64,000 nucleotides of DNA from Deltaproteobacteria bacterium (GCA_016937155.1 JAFGWM010000027.1:1-64000), one strand, 5' to 3'; shown: positions 1 to 9,182, counted from the first letter of the stretch. Translations and numbers: made by a program. The notes: generated by a model not told the origin, from the sequence alone.

Positions 1-86
1 AAGGCAAACGGAACTAATTTTTCAAAACGCAACCCTGGGAGGGAGGAAAAATATGGGAAATGGTGAAACCTAACCCGGGTGGGTGG

Positions 87-1526
87 TTAAAAACGATATT
101 CAAGACCGAGGGAAAAAATGTAGCTGGCTGAGTTTTTGAACATTGAGAGGATGTGGGCTCCAAAATTGATGTTTATAAAGAGGGAGTTGGGACCACTGTT
201 TCCAAAAATCAGTATTCGATCTCCAGCTTTTATTGTGAAAGATAAAAATTCGTCTGTGGTATCATCAAATTGGCTGGAAGAATCATTGATGTTTTTTTCC
301 ATGGCAGACAAATCAAGTTCGAAATACGGGAAATGGCTGGAGTACCCCTTTTGACCTTTAAGCCAGAAACCTCTGAACTCACGGGAGGATGCCCTGATTC
401 CCAGCTCAAGACTATTTCCGTCTATGCTGCCCAGCCTGGCAAAAGTTTCCATCATAAACCCGTTGAGTTCAGCTAGTGTATCCCCAGGATTAAGTATAGT
501 TTTCTGGACGCCGGATGAAGAATAAAGACTTCTAAAACTCTGGTATCCTATACCTATTCCAACCTCAAAAATTCCACCTGTAAAAGCCCCATGAATATGA
601 CCATGGTATGAGTCGCCGCCTTTAAAAACATGTGCATCAACTCCAGTCCTGAAACTAAAATATCCACCCGAATCATATCTGTAGCGAAGACTTGTAAATA
701 TACTAAGGTCACCTAAAACAATCCCCGGTCCGATTTCAAAATAGAACTGATTCAGATTCTTCCATCTTCTATTTTCCGGTGGTAGGGTAACTTTTTTATC
801 AGTAATCCTAACAATATCCCCGGGTTTGATATCCTGATTCAAACCAATTTTTACGAATGAAAAACTTTTCCCTATTCTTATAATTTTTAAAACCCCTTCA
901 GACCTGGAAACACTTAAAGTTATAGATTTTCCTGAAATCGGGTCATACTCCTCTTGCTTACGCAGTGCAAATATTTCCACTCTGTCTGTTCCACTGAGTC
1001 CATCTTTTTCTCCTAGGGAAATTTTTGCTTCTCCACCAATGACACTAACAACATTTCCAGATGTTTTTTCAATAGATTTGGTTTTTGATTTCGTTATGTA
1101 TTTTCCGGTGTTCTGAGCGACAAATCCCTTTTCGGTCTCCTTCCATATCGAAGCTTTTACATCGGCTCGTAATATAAAAAGATATGGCTTCAGGTACTGT
1201 ATCCTTGAAATAAAACCTTTTACATTTATCTTTCCGAATGGTTTAAAATAGCCATAATCCTCCTGTTTGAATATTCTCACACCTTCTTCCTTAATAGCTA
1301 CGATTAAAAACTGATTTTCTATACAGACAGCTGTAGGAACCCCCAATAAGTATATTTTTCCTACTGGAGAACCGTTGCCGTTAAAAACGTGTATTGTACT
1401 ACCCAAACACTTAACTGAAAGAGAACCATTCCGGCTTGATGCTTTGCAGTCAATCGATTCTTTTTTATCCGTTCCCCCCTGGACATTCAGAATCAAAATC
1501 ACAACTGAAAATAAAATTGAAGTCAT
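87..1526 (-). CDS. Predicted outer-membrane beta-barrel protein with propeller-like N-terminal part
   Basis: Product of 479 residues. An N-terminal hydrophobic stretch (MTSILFSVVILILNVQGG) looks like a signal peptide. The middle has blocks resembling LVIVD-type propeller strands and a small domain with the pattern GxIVRITD. The last half is rich in alternating aromatic/glycine strands and ends in LGLEYRF, a typical C-terminal barrel strand with final Phe. I chose the ATG at 1526 because GAGGGAAAC lies just before it and the upstream gene stops at 1534; a longer reading to 1604 would overlap that gene by 71 bases. It is a paralogue of the upstream 1534-3108 gene and probably its operon partner. 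The role is unknown; location in the outer membrane is inferred from the C-terminus. Confidence 0.7.
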   Translation of the reverse strand: MTSILFSVVILILNVQGGTDKKESIDCKASSRNGSLSVKCLGSTIHVFNGNGSPVGKIYLLGVPTAVCIENQFLIVAIKEEGVRIFKQEDYGYFKPFGKINVKGFISRIQYLKPYLFILRADVKASIWKETEKGFVAQNTGKYITKSKTKSIEKTSGNVVSVIGGEAKISLGEKDGLSGTDRVEIFALRKQEEYDPISGKSITLSVSRSEGVLKIIRIGKSFSFVKIGLNQDIKPGDIVRITDKKVTLPPENRRWKNLNQFYFEIGPGIVLGDLSIFTSLRYRYDSGGYFSFRTGVDAHVFKGGDSYHGHIHGAFTGGIFEVGIGIGYQSFRSLYSSSGVQKTILNPGDTLAELNGFMMETFARLGSIDGNSLELGIRASSREFRGFWLKGQKGYSSHFPYFELDLSAMEKNINDSSSQFDDTTDEFLSFTIKAGDRILIFGNSGPNSLFININFGAHILSMFKNSASYIFSLGLEYRF

Positions 1527-1533
1527 GTTTCCC

Positions 1534-3108
1534 TCAAAATATATATTCAAATCCCACGCTGAAAGAAGAACCGGCCACTTTATATTTTGAAGTTTCATCA
1601 ACATACGGATTTATTGAGGTATATCCAATTGTTATTGGAATAATAATACTACCTGCTCCCCCCTGTCCTCTCAGAAAAGTTTTAAGCCCTCCAGCAAAAT
1701 TGGTCAGCGTACGACCATCCCCAAGATATCTGAAAAATAAACCGGTTTTTTCTATTAATGGAACAGTTAACTCAAGTCTCAGCATTCCAAACATCGCCCT
1801 GATACTGTTGTCTTTATTATCATCGCTGTACACACCATGAAATTCCCCCTTAAGATTCAAACCATCAATGGAACCAAGTCTTACATATTGAACGATGGTC
1901 ATCCCCTGCCTGTTATGTGCACTTTGTTGACTCATCAGAGGTCTTAAATATCCAGTCCCCATACCAATTGCAAAATAGTCCGAATCATAAAGTAAAACCC
2001 CAAATACATTAAAACCCGTGCTTGAAGAAAATCCATATTCCCTGTTACCAAGATACAACGCCGGAGACAAACCAGCCTTTAAAGTGAGCGGAGAATCCGT
2101 CCTCCATATGACATCAATCAGTGTAATAGCTGAAAAATAGGAATGGTCATCGCTGGAAGATGACCCAAATACAGGAATCAACTCCAATGATGCACTCAGA
2201 CTTGATGGAATTCGTCGAGGAAAATATTTTGAAACAGTTAGCTCCCTTTGTGATGTGAATACGGCATCACCCACCATTGCATATTCACCTTTTCCCAACT
2301 CTAAGACGGCCCGGTTACCTTTTATCTGACTAACCACGGCCACACAGGAAATAACACGATTAGAACTGTCCTGATTAACGCCTGAAAAAATGTTGTTTAT
2401 TTTGCTTCCATGAGTTGATCTCACCTCGACAACATCACCAACTCTAAGAGCCACATTTTTTGAAACTGAAAAAACAACAAAACCTCTTCCGGTAGAAACA
2501 ACAGAGCCTATTTTAGTTCCCGGGTTAAGATTATTTAACTTCTGGCCCTCACCACGCCTGATTATTTCAATCATATCCACTGCACTGCTTTTTCCATCGA
2601 ATGAATATGATTTCAAGTTATAGTCAACAGTTATTGAGATAACTCCATCAGAAGTAATTCTGAAGCCCTTCACTTCTTTTCCAGCATCCAGAACACTTAT
2701 TTTCTTAAAAGGAACATGCTCTACATTTATTATAAAAAGACCATGCTTTCCACACGCACCATAGAATCGGCCATTTTTAACTTTATATTTGTAAGGAACC
2801 GAAGGCAGAGTGAAGCCTTCCGATAAACTGCCTCGTAGTCGAATAGTTCTGCCATCCAGGTAAACACCAGTATTGTCACCATCCACACCGGTAGAAACAC
2901 TGGACTCCTTTTCCCTCGGCTTTGCCTTTTCCTCCATTTTCAGTCCACCAGTTTTATTGCTTTTCTTAATATTTTCTCCAACGGAAGCAGTCTCAGAAAA
3001 AGATTTTTTACCCCCGGTTCTGCAGTTACCTTTACATTTTAATTTCTCATCTGCGGCAGCTGGATCAACCAAAAAAGATAGAATAAAAAAAACGGCAATC
3101 CTATTCAT
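1534..3108 (-). CDS. Predicted outer-membrane beta-barrel protein, paralogue of the next gene
   Basis: Product of 524 residues with a cleavable-looking signal peptide (MNRIAVFFILSFLVDPAAAD). A charged, low-complexity stretch follows (about 20-75). Next come LVIVD-like strands around residues 110-170 (GKHGLFIINVEHV), two short repeats of the type VGDVVEV/VGDAVFT, and a C-terminal barrel ending SFSVGFEYIF. The start is 5 bases after the stop of the HisC-like gene, whose tail supplies the AGGGAGAT ribosome site, so the two are co-transcribed. The same domain order in the gene downstream points to a tandem duplication. No family name can be given with confidence. Confidence 0.72.
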   Translation of the reverse strand: MNRIAVFFILSFLVDPAAADEKLKCKGNCRTGGKKSFSETASVGENIKKSNKTGGLKMEEKAKPREKESSVSTGVDGDNTGVYLDGRTIRLRGSLSEGFTLPSVPYKYKVKNGRFYGACGKHGLFIINVEHVPFKKISVLDAGKEVKGFRITSDGVISITVDYNLKSYSFDGKSSAVDMIEIIRRGEGQKLNNLNPGTKIGSVVSTGRGFVVFSVSKNVALRVGDVVEVRSTHGSKINNIFSGVNQDSSNRVISCVAVVSQIKGNRAVLELGKGEYAMVGDAVFTSQRELTVSKYFPRRIPSSLSASLELIPVFGSSSSDDHSYFSAITLIDVIWRTDSPLTLKAGLSPALYLGNREYGFSSSTGFNVFGVLLYDSDYFAIGMGTGYLRPLMSQQSAHNRQGMTIVQYVRLGSIDGLNLKGEFHGVYSDDNKDNSIRAMFGMLRLELTVPLIEKTGLFFRYLGDGRTLTNFAGGLKTFLRGQGGAGSIIIPITIGYTSINPYVDETSKYKVAGSSFSVGFEYIF

Positions 3109-3113
3109 ATTTT

Positions 3114-4178
3114 CTATCTCCCTGGCATGGATTTCACAGCTTCAATAAAGCGTACATTTACAGCTGGGGATTGAGGTGTAACCCTTAAATGCTTTCCGAA
3201 GGAGGGATGACCACCCACCAGTCTCAGAGCAAAATCTCTGGATTTTAGATACTCAAACATCTGAACAGTTTTATACCCTGCGTTGAAAGGAATGAAGTTT
3301 GTAAATGTCTCATGAGCGGTAATACCTTCAATACTTTCCAGACCTGTAAATATTTTATTTTTTTCCTCTATCGTCTTTTTAACAAGAACCTCAAAAACCT
3401 GACGATTTTTAAGAATTGTGAGCGCAAATGATTGCACCAGAAGACTTGAGTGGAAGGCCGTTCTGGTTTTCATAAGATGAGAAATATTTTGTTCAGAAGA
3501 AATCATATACCCAAACCGCAGCCCGGCACCAGCAAATGCCTTTGAAAATGATCTTACGATAATGAGATTCGGATAATTATCCAGTTCATCAACCAGAGAA
3601 ATTTTACTGAATTCAAAATAAGTTTCATCCAGAAGTACAGGTTTTTCTGTATTTTCTAACACAAATTTTATTTTCTCAATATCAAACAGATTACCTGTAG
3701 GATTATTCGGATTGCACAAAATGCAGAGTTTACAATGTGGATCCTTTGATTTTTCAACATATCTTTCCACATCAAAGTCAAAATTTTCATCAAGATCACA
3801 GTACTGAATATTCAGCCCTATACTTTTAGAATATGTGGAATAATCAAAATAAGACGGATTAAGACTAAGTGCGAAATCATTCTTTTCCTCACGAACAGCA
3901 ACGAATACAAAATAGAGCATTTCATCTGCGCCATTTCCATAAATCAACTGCTTTGGAGAAACATTGCTACCTGCATATTTTGAAAGCATTTCTTTTAGAT
4001 TTAAACTGACATCATCATAATATCTGTTTAGAGACACCTGATCCAGCTCTCTGATGAAAGCTGACCGTAAAAGCTGCCAGGGATTCTCCCAGCTTTCATT
4101 CAAACACATCATATGCTTCAGATGAGGCACATCCAGATCCACCGAATAATCTGATTCTTCCAGGTCTGTTCTAAACAT
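3114..4178 (-). CDS. HisC-like PLP-dependent aminotransferase (histidinol-phosphate aminotransferase family)
   Basis: Product of 354 residues, the usual size for HisC-type fold-type I aminotransferases. Visible landmarks are YGNGADE at 80-86, the phosphate/PLP contact motif NPNNPTG at 156-162, LLDETY with the ring-contacting Asp184, and the Schiff-base lysine K213 in SFSKAFAGAGLRFG. These residues are what the family needs for transamination of an alpha-amino group. A strong GGGAGGGA site sits 6 bases before the ATG. No other histidine-biosynthesis gene lies nearby, and the downstream genes encode envelope barrels, so the true substrate is uncertain: histidinol phosphate, an aromatic amino acid, or threonine phosphate (CobD-like) are all possible. 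Confidence 0.85.
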   Translation of the reverse strand: MFRTDLEESDYSVDLDVPHLKHMMCLNESWENPWQLLRSAFIRELDQVSLNRYYDDVSLNLKEMLSKYAGSNVSPKQLIYGNGADEMLYFVFVAVREEKNDFALSLNPSYFDYSTYSKSIGLNIQYCDLDENFDFDVERYVEKSKDPHCKLCILCNPNNPTGNLFDIEKIKFVLENTEKPVLLDETYFEFSKISLVDELDNYPNLIIVRSFSKAFAGAGLRFGYMISSEQNISHLMKTRTAFHSSLLVQSFALTILKNRQVFEVLVKKTIEEKNKIFTGLESIEGITAHETFTNFIPFNAGYKTVQMFEYLKSRDFALRLVGGHPSFGKHLRVTPQSPAVNVRFIEAVKSMPGR

Positions 4179-4376
4179 CGTAAATCCCTCCCACAGAGAA
4201 CTATTGAAGTCCTGATGTACAACCGATTTCAGGATACTTCCAGAATTTCACAAACAAAAGAATTTATCTTTGTCAAAGATGAACAAAAAAACATTAATTT
4301 ACAATCGGAATAATGTCGAAATTTATTTCCTGTTAATAAAACTGGTGCGTCAACTACACCAGTGCTCTGAAATCTA

Positions 4377-4955
4377 TCAACTATCTGTTTGAAAACATTG
4401 AAATACAGCTTCAAGGAAAGTATACATAATCCTTGCAGTTGCTCCCCATATTTTATTTCCTTCAACGGGATAAATAAGTTCTTCGATTGAAGGTACCTTA
4501 CCCAAATACTCCTGATGCTGCTCCAACAATATGGATAGAGGTACTTCAAGAACTCTGGAAATTTCCGATTTCAGAAAAAAATCTGTTGGTTCCGTCGAGG
4601 AAACACCTAAAAACGAATGGATAAGAACATTTCCAAGTGTTCTGAAAGCACCTATCTTTCCGATCACTTCAATATTTTCCGCCACCAGACCCACTTCCTC
4701 ATCCATTTCCCGGAGAGCAGTTTCAACGTTTGATGCATCAATAGGCTCCCTCCTGCCTCCAGGCAAGGCAATCTGCCCTGACCATGGATATGATGAACTT
4801 TTTCTTTTTTCAACCAGCAAAACTGTTGGGCCACTTTGGTGAATTATGAGGGGCAGAATAACTCCGGCATGATGATAATTATCAGTAGGGTATTCACTCC
4901 ACGGATTATTAAATACAAGGGAATTAAGAAATTCAGGAGTCAGTTTTATTTCCAG
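4377..4955 (-). CDS. Nudix hydrolase, NudL/CoA-pyrophosphatase-like, without a standard start codon
   Basis: The Nudix box is clear: GG-x-RE-x(8)-ALREMDEEVGL, preceded by SGQIALPGG as in the NudL/CoA pyrophosphatase group, which hydrolyses the diphosphate of CoA and its derivatives. The first ordinary in-frame start (TTG, 4820) would cut off the first beta-strand. Family-like sequence continues upstream (AGVILPLIIHQSGPTVLLV) to an in-frame TGA without any ATG, GTG or TTG. The best candidate is CTG at 4955, or ATC at 4958, behind AGGAG at 4970-4966. With CTG the protein is 192 residues, a normal length, and overlaps the lipoprotein gene by 10 bases, suggesting translational coupling. If a non-standard start is not used, the gene may carry a small 5' lesion. 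Confidence 0.75.
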   Translation of the reverse strand: MEIKLTPEFLNSLVFNNPWSEYPTDNYHHAGVILPLIIHQSGPTVLLVEKRKSSSYPWSGQIALPGGRREPIDASNVETALREMDEEVGLVAENIEVIGKIGAFRTLGNVLIHSFLGVSSTEPTDFFLKSEISRVLEVPLSILLEQHQEYLGKVPSIEELIYPVEGNKIWGATARIMYTFLEAVFQCFQTDS

Positions 4956-5326
4956 GATACAATCTCTCCTTTGACAATAAGATGCCTGCGATGGGAAGTT
5001 TCAAGCTTCACATTATACTTGAAGGATTTTACTGCACCGGAAACAAGTTTTTTACCATCACCACCTGGAACAACTTTGAATTTCCGATCGGTGAGTTGAT
5101 GACCACATCGGGTTGTCCATGAAACTTTTATAACAACTTCCCTAAGCTCCTTACCTGAATTGTTGGTTATCTTTCCTGTTAATGTATTTTCTGAAAACTC
5201 CAGTGAATACAGTGATGCCGGAGCATTTTTTTTGCCAGCATTTACACCTGCAGATGTACCACTTGAGTTACTGCCAGCGCAACTGGAAAAAGATAAAATT
5301 ATAAAAAGTAACAGTGCATTCCTCAT
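4946..5326 (-). CDS. Small predicted lipoprotein
   Basis: Product of 126 residues with a lipoprotein signal (ALLLFIILSFSSC, lipid-accepting Cys16). A short Ser/Gly/Asn tether follows, then one beta-rich domain of about 90 residues (SLEFSENTLTGKITNNSGKEL). The pattern of a tissue-like 'NNSGKELREVVIKVSW' strand resembles FxLYD-type lipoprotein domains that carry a single Ig-like sandwich, but the match is only by eye. It lies 9 bases downstream of the TPR-PEGA gene and overlaps the start of the Nudix gene, so it belongs to the kinase operon. The function is unknown. Confidence 0.7.
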   Translation of the reverse strand: MRNALLLFIILSFSSCAGSNSSGTSAGVNAGKKNAPASLYSLEFSENTLTGKITNNSGKELREVVIKVSWTTRCGHQLTDRKFKVVPGGDGKKLVSGAVKSFKYNVKLETSHRRHLIVKGEIVSWK

Positions 5327-5335
5327 AAAACTCTC

Positions 5336-6301
5336 CTAAAATCTGAATCCTGCCATTATTGAGCAGCCATTATGAGTGCACAAAGGCATAAAGGAAGCAG
5401 ATTTTTCATCTGTTTTTTTACCGTTTTTATCCATAAGAACTACAGCAACAGTAATTCCGATGGAAACTACACCTGCTCCCAGAAGAATGTCTGTGGCAAG
5501 AGCATAGTTTTTTCCTGTGGATTTTAAATCTTCCCTATTCATCGGATTCGTTTCTGCTTTGAAATCATCTTCATATCCCAGTGCTGTAACACCGGTATAA
5601 ACAGCCCCAAGTATCAGGACTGCAGATAAGGATGCCCCGGTAATAAATTTCCAACTGGTAAAAACACTCTTCTTCCCTTTTGGGATAATAATCTCATCGG
5701 GTTTGGACTTTCCATCAGGAGATAATGCTTCCAGTTTTATATCCATTGTAACCAGCGCCCCCTGAGTAACCGTCACTTTTTTCTGAATTTCTGAAAATCC
5801 CTTTTTTCTGATTATCACAAGATGCTCTCCCGGAGTAAGATTGATAACTTTGGGAGTAACACCGACCCGTTTTCCACTAAAAGCATCAATAAAAATACTG
5901 GCCCCCCTAGGCTGGGTCACAATACTGAGTCGACCTGAATTACCCGCAGGCAGAGATTTCAGTATTTTATTCATTTCGGATATATGTTTTTCAACTTCAG
6001 ACTTCAGAGCAGTATGAGGAAGTCTGCTTAAAAAGAGTCTGTAGAAAAATATGGACTTTTCATACTGTTTCAATTGACGGTGGCACTGAGCTATATTAAA
6101 TAAAAGCTCCGGTTTGTCACTGAGATCGAATGATGACTTGTAATTTTCCAGAGCCTCTGAAAATTCTCCAACACTGTAGTGTTTTTCTGCTGTCTCATAG
6201 TGAGTTTTCGCCTTTTGCAGGTTTTTAGCATCCACCGGAGTAATAAAAACCATAAAAAACAAAAATTTAATAAACACCGTCTGACTAAATATCTTTCTCA
6301 T
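5336..6301 (-). CDS. Secreted/membrane TPR and PEGA-domain protein
   Basis: Product of 321 residues. A signal-like hydrophobic start (about 8-25) is followed by TPR helices (about 27-115: YETAEKHYSVGEFSEALENY, then PELLFNIAQCHRQLKQYEKS), a PEGA domain (about 125-192; GRLSIVTQPRGASIFIDAF, GVTPKVINLTPGEH), and two hydrophobic helices near 216-241 and 270-290. TPR+PEGA proteins are common partners of Hanks-type kinases in myxobacteria-like genomes; the domains mediate protein contacts and surface presentation. It begins one base after the kinase gene stop, so the two are translationally coupled. The probable role is an envelope component regulated by or sensed with the kinase, which is inference from order only. 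Confidence 0.8.
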   Translation of the reverse strand: MRKIFSQTVFIKFLFFMVFITPVDAKNLQKAKTHYETAEKHYSVGEFSEALENYKSSFDLSDKPELLFNIAQCHRQLKQYEKSIFFYRLFLSRLPHTALKSEVEKHISEMNKILKSLPAGNSGRLSIVTQPRGASIFIDAFSGKRVGVTPKVINLTPGEHLVIIRKKGFSEIQKKVTVTQGALVTMDIKLEALSPDGKSKPDEIIIPKGKKSVFTSWKFITGASLSAVLILGAVYTGVTALGYEDDFKAETNPMNREDLKSTGKNYALATDILLGAGVVSIGITVAVVLMDKNGKKTDEKSASFMPLCTHNGCSIMAGFRF

Positions 6302-6302
6302 A

Positions 6303-7850
6303 TCAGAACATCACCTTTAGTGTATCCTCCCCCACCATGGTTCGGATTTTTTTCTTCATTGACCCTCTCATACCTGAGGAATACTTTCTACCTGAACTAA
6401 CTTTTCGAGGTACAAATTTTACGTCAAGATTTTCACTTACATTAATAATTTTTTCCTGTCCCTTAAAGAGTTTTCCCTGTGGAACAAGTTTTATCAGCGA
6501 ACCTTTTTCAGCATTAAGGTTAAAAGGAGTTTTCTTGAAATAAGGTTCCTTGAACTTTTCAGTAATTTCAACCAGAGTAGGCTTTACAGATGTAATTTTT
6601 ATATGAAAAACAGTGTTTATTTCTTTTTCTTCAGAAACAGTGTTTATTTTAGTACTATCTGAAGTTTTTCCTTGAAGAACCAGATCCTTATCAGATTTTT
6701 TATTACCCTCTGTACTTTTACTTATCTTATTTATCACCTGTTCCTGCTGTGTGGAGGATTTTCCGGATGCCTCATTACCATTTCCCGACAGAAGGGTTTT
6801 CCAAAGTGAAAATACAATAACCACTGTAATTATCAGTCCAAGTGAAATAATCAGTCCTTTATGTGATGATTTTTTATCCTGAGAAGCTACACCCATGGGA
6901 GACTTAATACCAGCAAGTGTTGCATCAAGCCCATGTGCATCTATCCGGGTAAAGGGAATTGCCTTCATATTAACAGGCAGAGCTTCACAGACTTTACTAA
7001 AATCTTCACTGAACTCACCAGCAGTTTTATATCGATCCTCAGGTTTTTTCTCAAGAGCCTTCCCAATAACTGACCAAAGTTCCTGAGGGAACCCTGGCAG
7101 ATAATCCATGATGGGCACAGGGGGCTCGCTGATATGTTTCATAAGCACTTTGGGAACGATATCCCCATCAATGGGAAGCTGGCCTGAAAGCATCTGATAA
7201 ATAATGATAGCCAGTGAATAAATATCACTGGCAGGACCAATAAGATGAATACTCCCAGCCGCCTGCTCAGGACACATATAACTTGGTGTCCCCATAATCA
7301 GACCGGTGGCGGTTTTATGTTTCGCCCCCATATCCGGCTCCATAAGTTTGGCAACCCCAAAATCAAGAATTTTAGCCTGAATAACACCACTATCCACAGT
7401 AATGAAAATATTGTCCGGTTTGAGGTCTCTATGTATAATTCCAACCTCATGAGCAGCATCAAGGGCGCTTGCCATCTGATTCAGGAGGTCCAGAGTATCA
7501 GCTATGCTCATTTCTCCCTGATTCATCATGTAAACTGAAAGATCCACACCTTCAAGATACTCCATTGTAAGATATAGTCTTCCATCAGGAAGTTGACCAA
7601 AGTCAAATACCTGAATAATATTTCGATGACTTATTCTGTTTACAGCTTTTGCCTCTGATAAAAACCTGTCCGCCATTTCAGGGTTTGCACTGAATGATGC
7701 AATGAGTACCTTTATCGCCACTTTTCTGCCAATCTGGGGATGTTCCCCCAGATAAACCTGCCCCATAGCGCCCTCTCCAAGCAGCTCTCTTACTTCATAA
7801 TTTCCTACAGTAGTACCAATTAAAGGATCATTCAGTTCCTGGCCTTCCAA
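6303..7850 (-). CDS. Transmembrane Hanks-type serine/threonine protein kinase
   Basis: The kinase domain carries all key residues: glycine loop GEGAMG (25-30), ATP lysine K47 in VAIKVL, catalytic loop HRDLKPDN (Asp142), DFG (163-165) and the CPEQ activation-segment end (193-196). One transmembrane helix (about 333-351) separates it from a periplasmic tail of about 165 residues ending in a basic PEGA-like stretch. I chose TTG at 7850 because GGAG (7861-7858) stands 7 bases before it; an in-frame TTG at 7871 includes the ribosome site itself. This is the PknB-like layout that couples envelope signals to Ser/Thr phosphorylation. It heads the operon with the TPR-PEGA and lipoprotein genes. Confidence 0.9.
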   Translation of the reverse strand: MEGQELNDPLIGTTVGNYEVRELLGEGAMGQVYLGEHPQIGRKVAIKVLIASFSANPEMADRFLSEAKAVNRISHRNIIQVFDFGQLPDGRLYLTMEYLEGVDLSVYMMNQGEMSIADTLDLLNQMASALDAAHEVGIIHRDLKPDNIFITVDSGVIQAKILDFGVAKLMEPDMGAKHKTATGLIMGTPSYMCPEQAAGSIHLIGPASDIYSLAIIIYQMLSGQLPIDGDIVPKVLMKHISEPPVPIMDYLPGFPQELWSVIGKALEKKPEDRYKTAGEFSEDFSKVCEALPVNMKAIPFTRIDAHGLDATLAGIKSPMGVASQDKKSSHKGLIISLGLIITVVIVFSLWKTLLSGNGNEASGKSSTQQEQVINKISKSTEGNKKSDKDLVLQGKTSDSTKINTVSEEKEINTVFHIKITSVKPTLVEITEKFKEPYFKKTPFNLNAEKGSLIKLVPQGKLFKGQEKIINVSENLDVKFVPRKVSSGRKYSSGMRGSMKKKIRTMVGEDTLKVMF

Positions 7851-7921
7851 CGACGGACTCCTTTTATTCAAGCTGCGGCTGCCTTCAGTGGCAACAATTT
7901 CTTAAATCGGAAACCTCGCAG

Positions 7922-7949
7922 ATTATATTAGAAAAGCCTTGTGAATCAA
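7922..7949 (-). promoter_or_regulatory. Sigma70-type promoter for the kinase operon
   Basis: On the minus strand TTGATT (7949-7944) and TATAAT (7927-7922) are 16 bases apart, a near-consensus pair. Transcription would begin near 7915, about 65 bases before the kinase TTG start. Confidence 0.6.
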
Positions 7950-8073
7950 CCATTAACTTAACCTATTATTTCAGAAAATAAGTTATTTAGCTCTATAGAT
8001 AGCCCATCTGCTTAAATCCTTTTGGTTGACAGGGATGGATAAATTTATTTTTATCAAGTGCGGAGGTATACAC

Positions 8074-8715
8074 ATGAAACGCTATTTTACCTTTTTCTTA
8101 ATCACTTTATTTCTGGTTTCCTGCTCTGGAAAAGAAGACAAAAAAACTGAATCTGAAAAAAATCAGGATAACAAAAAAGTCCATAAATCCACTACCAATA
8201 AAAAGAAAACTGAAAGTGAAGTAAAAAAGAACTCAAATATTAAAAATCAGCCGGATGATATAAAAAAGAAAACAGTTGAGAAGAAAGAGCCAAAATATTT
8301 CTCTTCATCCTTACTGAGTGGAAAAGAAACTGTAAATGATAAACCGGTGAAGCATTATAAAATAAAACTTTCCGGAAAGGATGCAGTGGTCCTAATCAGC
8401 ACCAGTTTTCCTGAGTTAAACTCAATAAAGGGATACACCGGCTCATTTGAAGTTCAGGGAGCTTTTGACAAGGATGGCAACCTGATTGCCGCAGGTTTCG
8501 GAAAGAATGCGGAGACCCCTGAATTTATGGAGAGAATCAAGAAAGAATGGCTTGGTAAACTTGAAAACACATCTGTAAAAAAACCCCTGACAGGTAAAGG
8601 TTCTCTTGACGCATTATCTGAAGCAACCATAAGTACAATGGCTATAAAAAATTCACTTGATGCTATGCGGAAATTATATCTGAAGAATTTTAAATCATCC
8701 AAAACCGGGAAATAA
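8074..8715 (+). CDS. FMN-binding-domain lipoprotein
   Basis: Product of 213 residues. The lipoprotein signal ends at Cys17 (FLITLFLVSC), followed by a very Lys/Glu/Asn-rich tether (18-75). The C-terminal domain follows the FMN_bind pattern of RnfG/NqrC: a strand GAFDKDGNLIAAGFGKNAETPEF, then DALSEATIST (179-188). In this family a Thr in an (S/T)GAT-type motif receives FMN through a phosphodiester made by ApbE; here the motif reads SEAT, with Thr185 as candidate. CGGAGGT directly precedes the chosen ATG; a TTGACA (8026-8031) lies upstream, with a weak -10. It is transcribed toward the redox operon on the other strand, which also has an FMN-binding lipoprotein. Covalent flavin attachment is inferred. 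Confidence 0.72.
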   Translation: MKRYFTFFLITLFLVSCSGKEDKKTESEKNQDNKKVHKSTTNKKKTESEVKKNSNIKNQPDDIKKKTVEKKEPKYFSSSLLSGKETVNDKPVKHYKIKLSGKDAVVLISTSFPELNSIKGYTGSFEVQGAFDKDGNLIAAGFGKNAETPEFMERIKKEWLGKLENTSVKKPLTGKGSLDALSEATISTMAIKNSLDAMRKLYLKNFKSSKTGK

Positions 8716-8731
8716 TCTGATATTCAGAAAA

Positions 8732-9100
8732 TCATTTTACAACTTTAAATTTAAGCTTTGTTCCATGTTTTCCAGATTTTGAACATACTCTCCACATTTC
8801 GATCATCGCCTTGGCATTCAGTATTTTAACTTTAATTTCACTTAAGTATTTACCTTTTCCTTTTTTCTTCCATTTGCTCATTGAAAGTTTTTTTACCCCG
8901 GTAAATTTCAGTTTAATATCATCAGTATCAAGTTCACATGGATGATGTATCCATTTTATGGATGCACTGATCTTTACCGTCTCACCAACCTTCACAGTTG
9001 ATTTCTCCGGTTTAAGTTTCTGAATACATGCATCAGCAGATGGGGAAACAAGCAGAAAAAAAAGTCCAAGCATCGCAGACAAAATATATCCTGATTTCAT
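8732..9100 (-). CDS. Small secreted protein of the redox locus
   Basis: Product of 122 residues with a signal peptide (ILSAMLGLFFLLVSPSADA) cut just before or near Cys25. The mature part is a Lys-rich, beta-looking domain (KSTVKVGETVKISASIKW) with only three cysteines, at about 25, 54 (HHPC) and 107 (WRVCSK). It ends the operon that holds the barrel and ferredoxin genes, 82 bases after the barrel gene. The fold resembles a small Ig-like sandwich, but no family is recognised. A metal or redox role would be a guess; HHPC is a possible ligand site. Confidence 0.65.
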   Translation of the reverse strand: MKSGYILSAMLGLFFLLVSPSADACIQKLKPEKSTVKVGETVKISASIKWIHHPCELDTDDIKLKFTGVKKLSMSKWKKKGKGKYLSEIKVKILNAKAMIEMWRVCSKSGKHGTKLKFKVVK

Positions 9101-9182
9101 AACAAACTCCTTTTAAAGTAAGATAAAAGTCCCTATGCATCCTTGTGTATACACAAAAAAAGAGAAAAAATTCAGAAAATAA

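Noticed and set aside
1-86. Possible terminator after the leading barrel gene
   Set aside because: The only stem (AACC..GGTT near 68-89) has no T run on the minus strand.
4229-4549. Minus-strand open frame of 106 residues
   Set aside because: Overlaps the Nudix gene in another frame, has no ribosome site and Cys/Leu-rich shadow composition.
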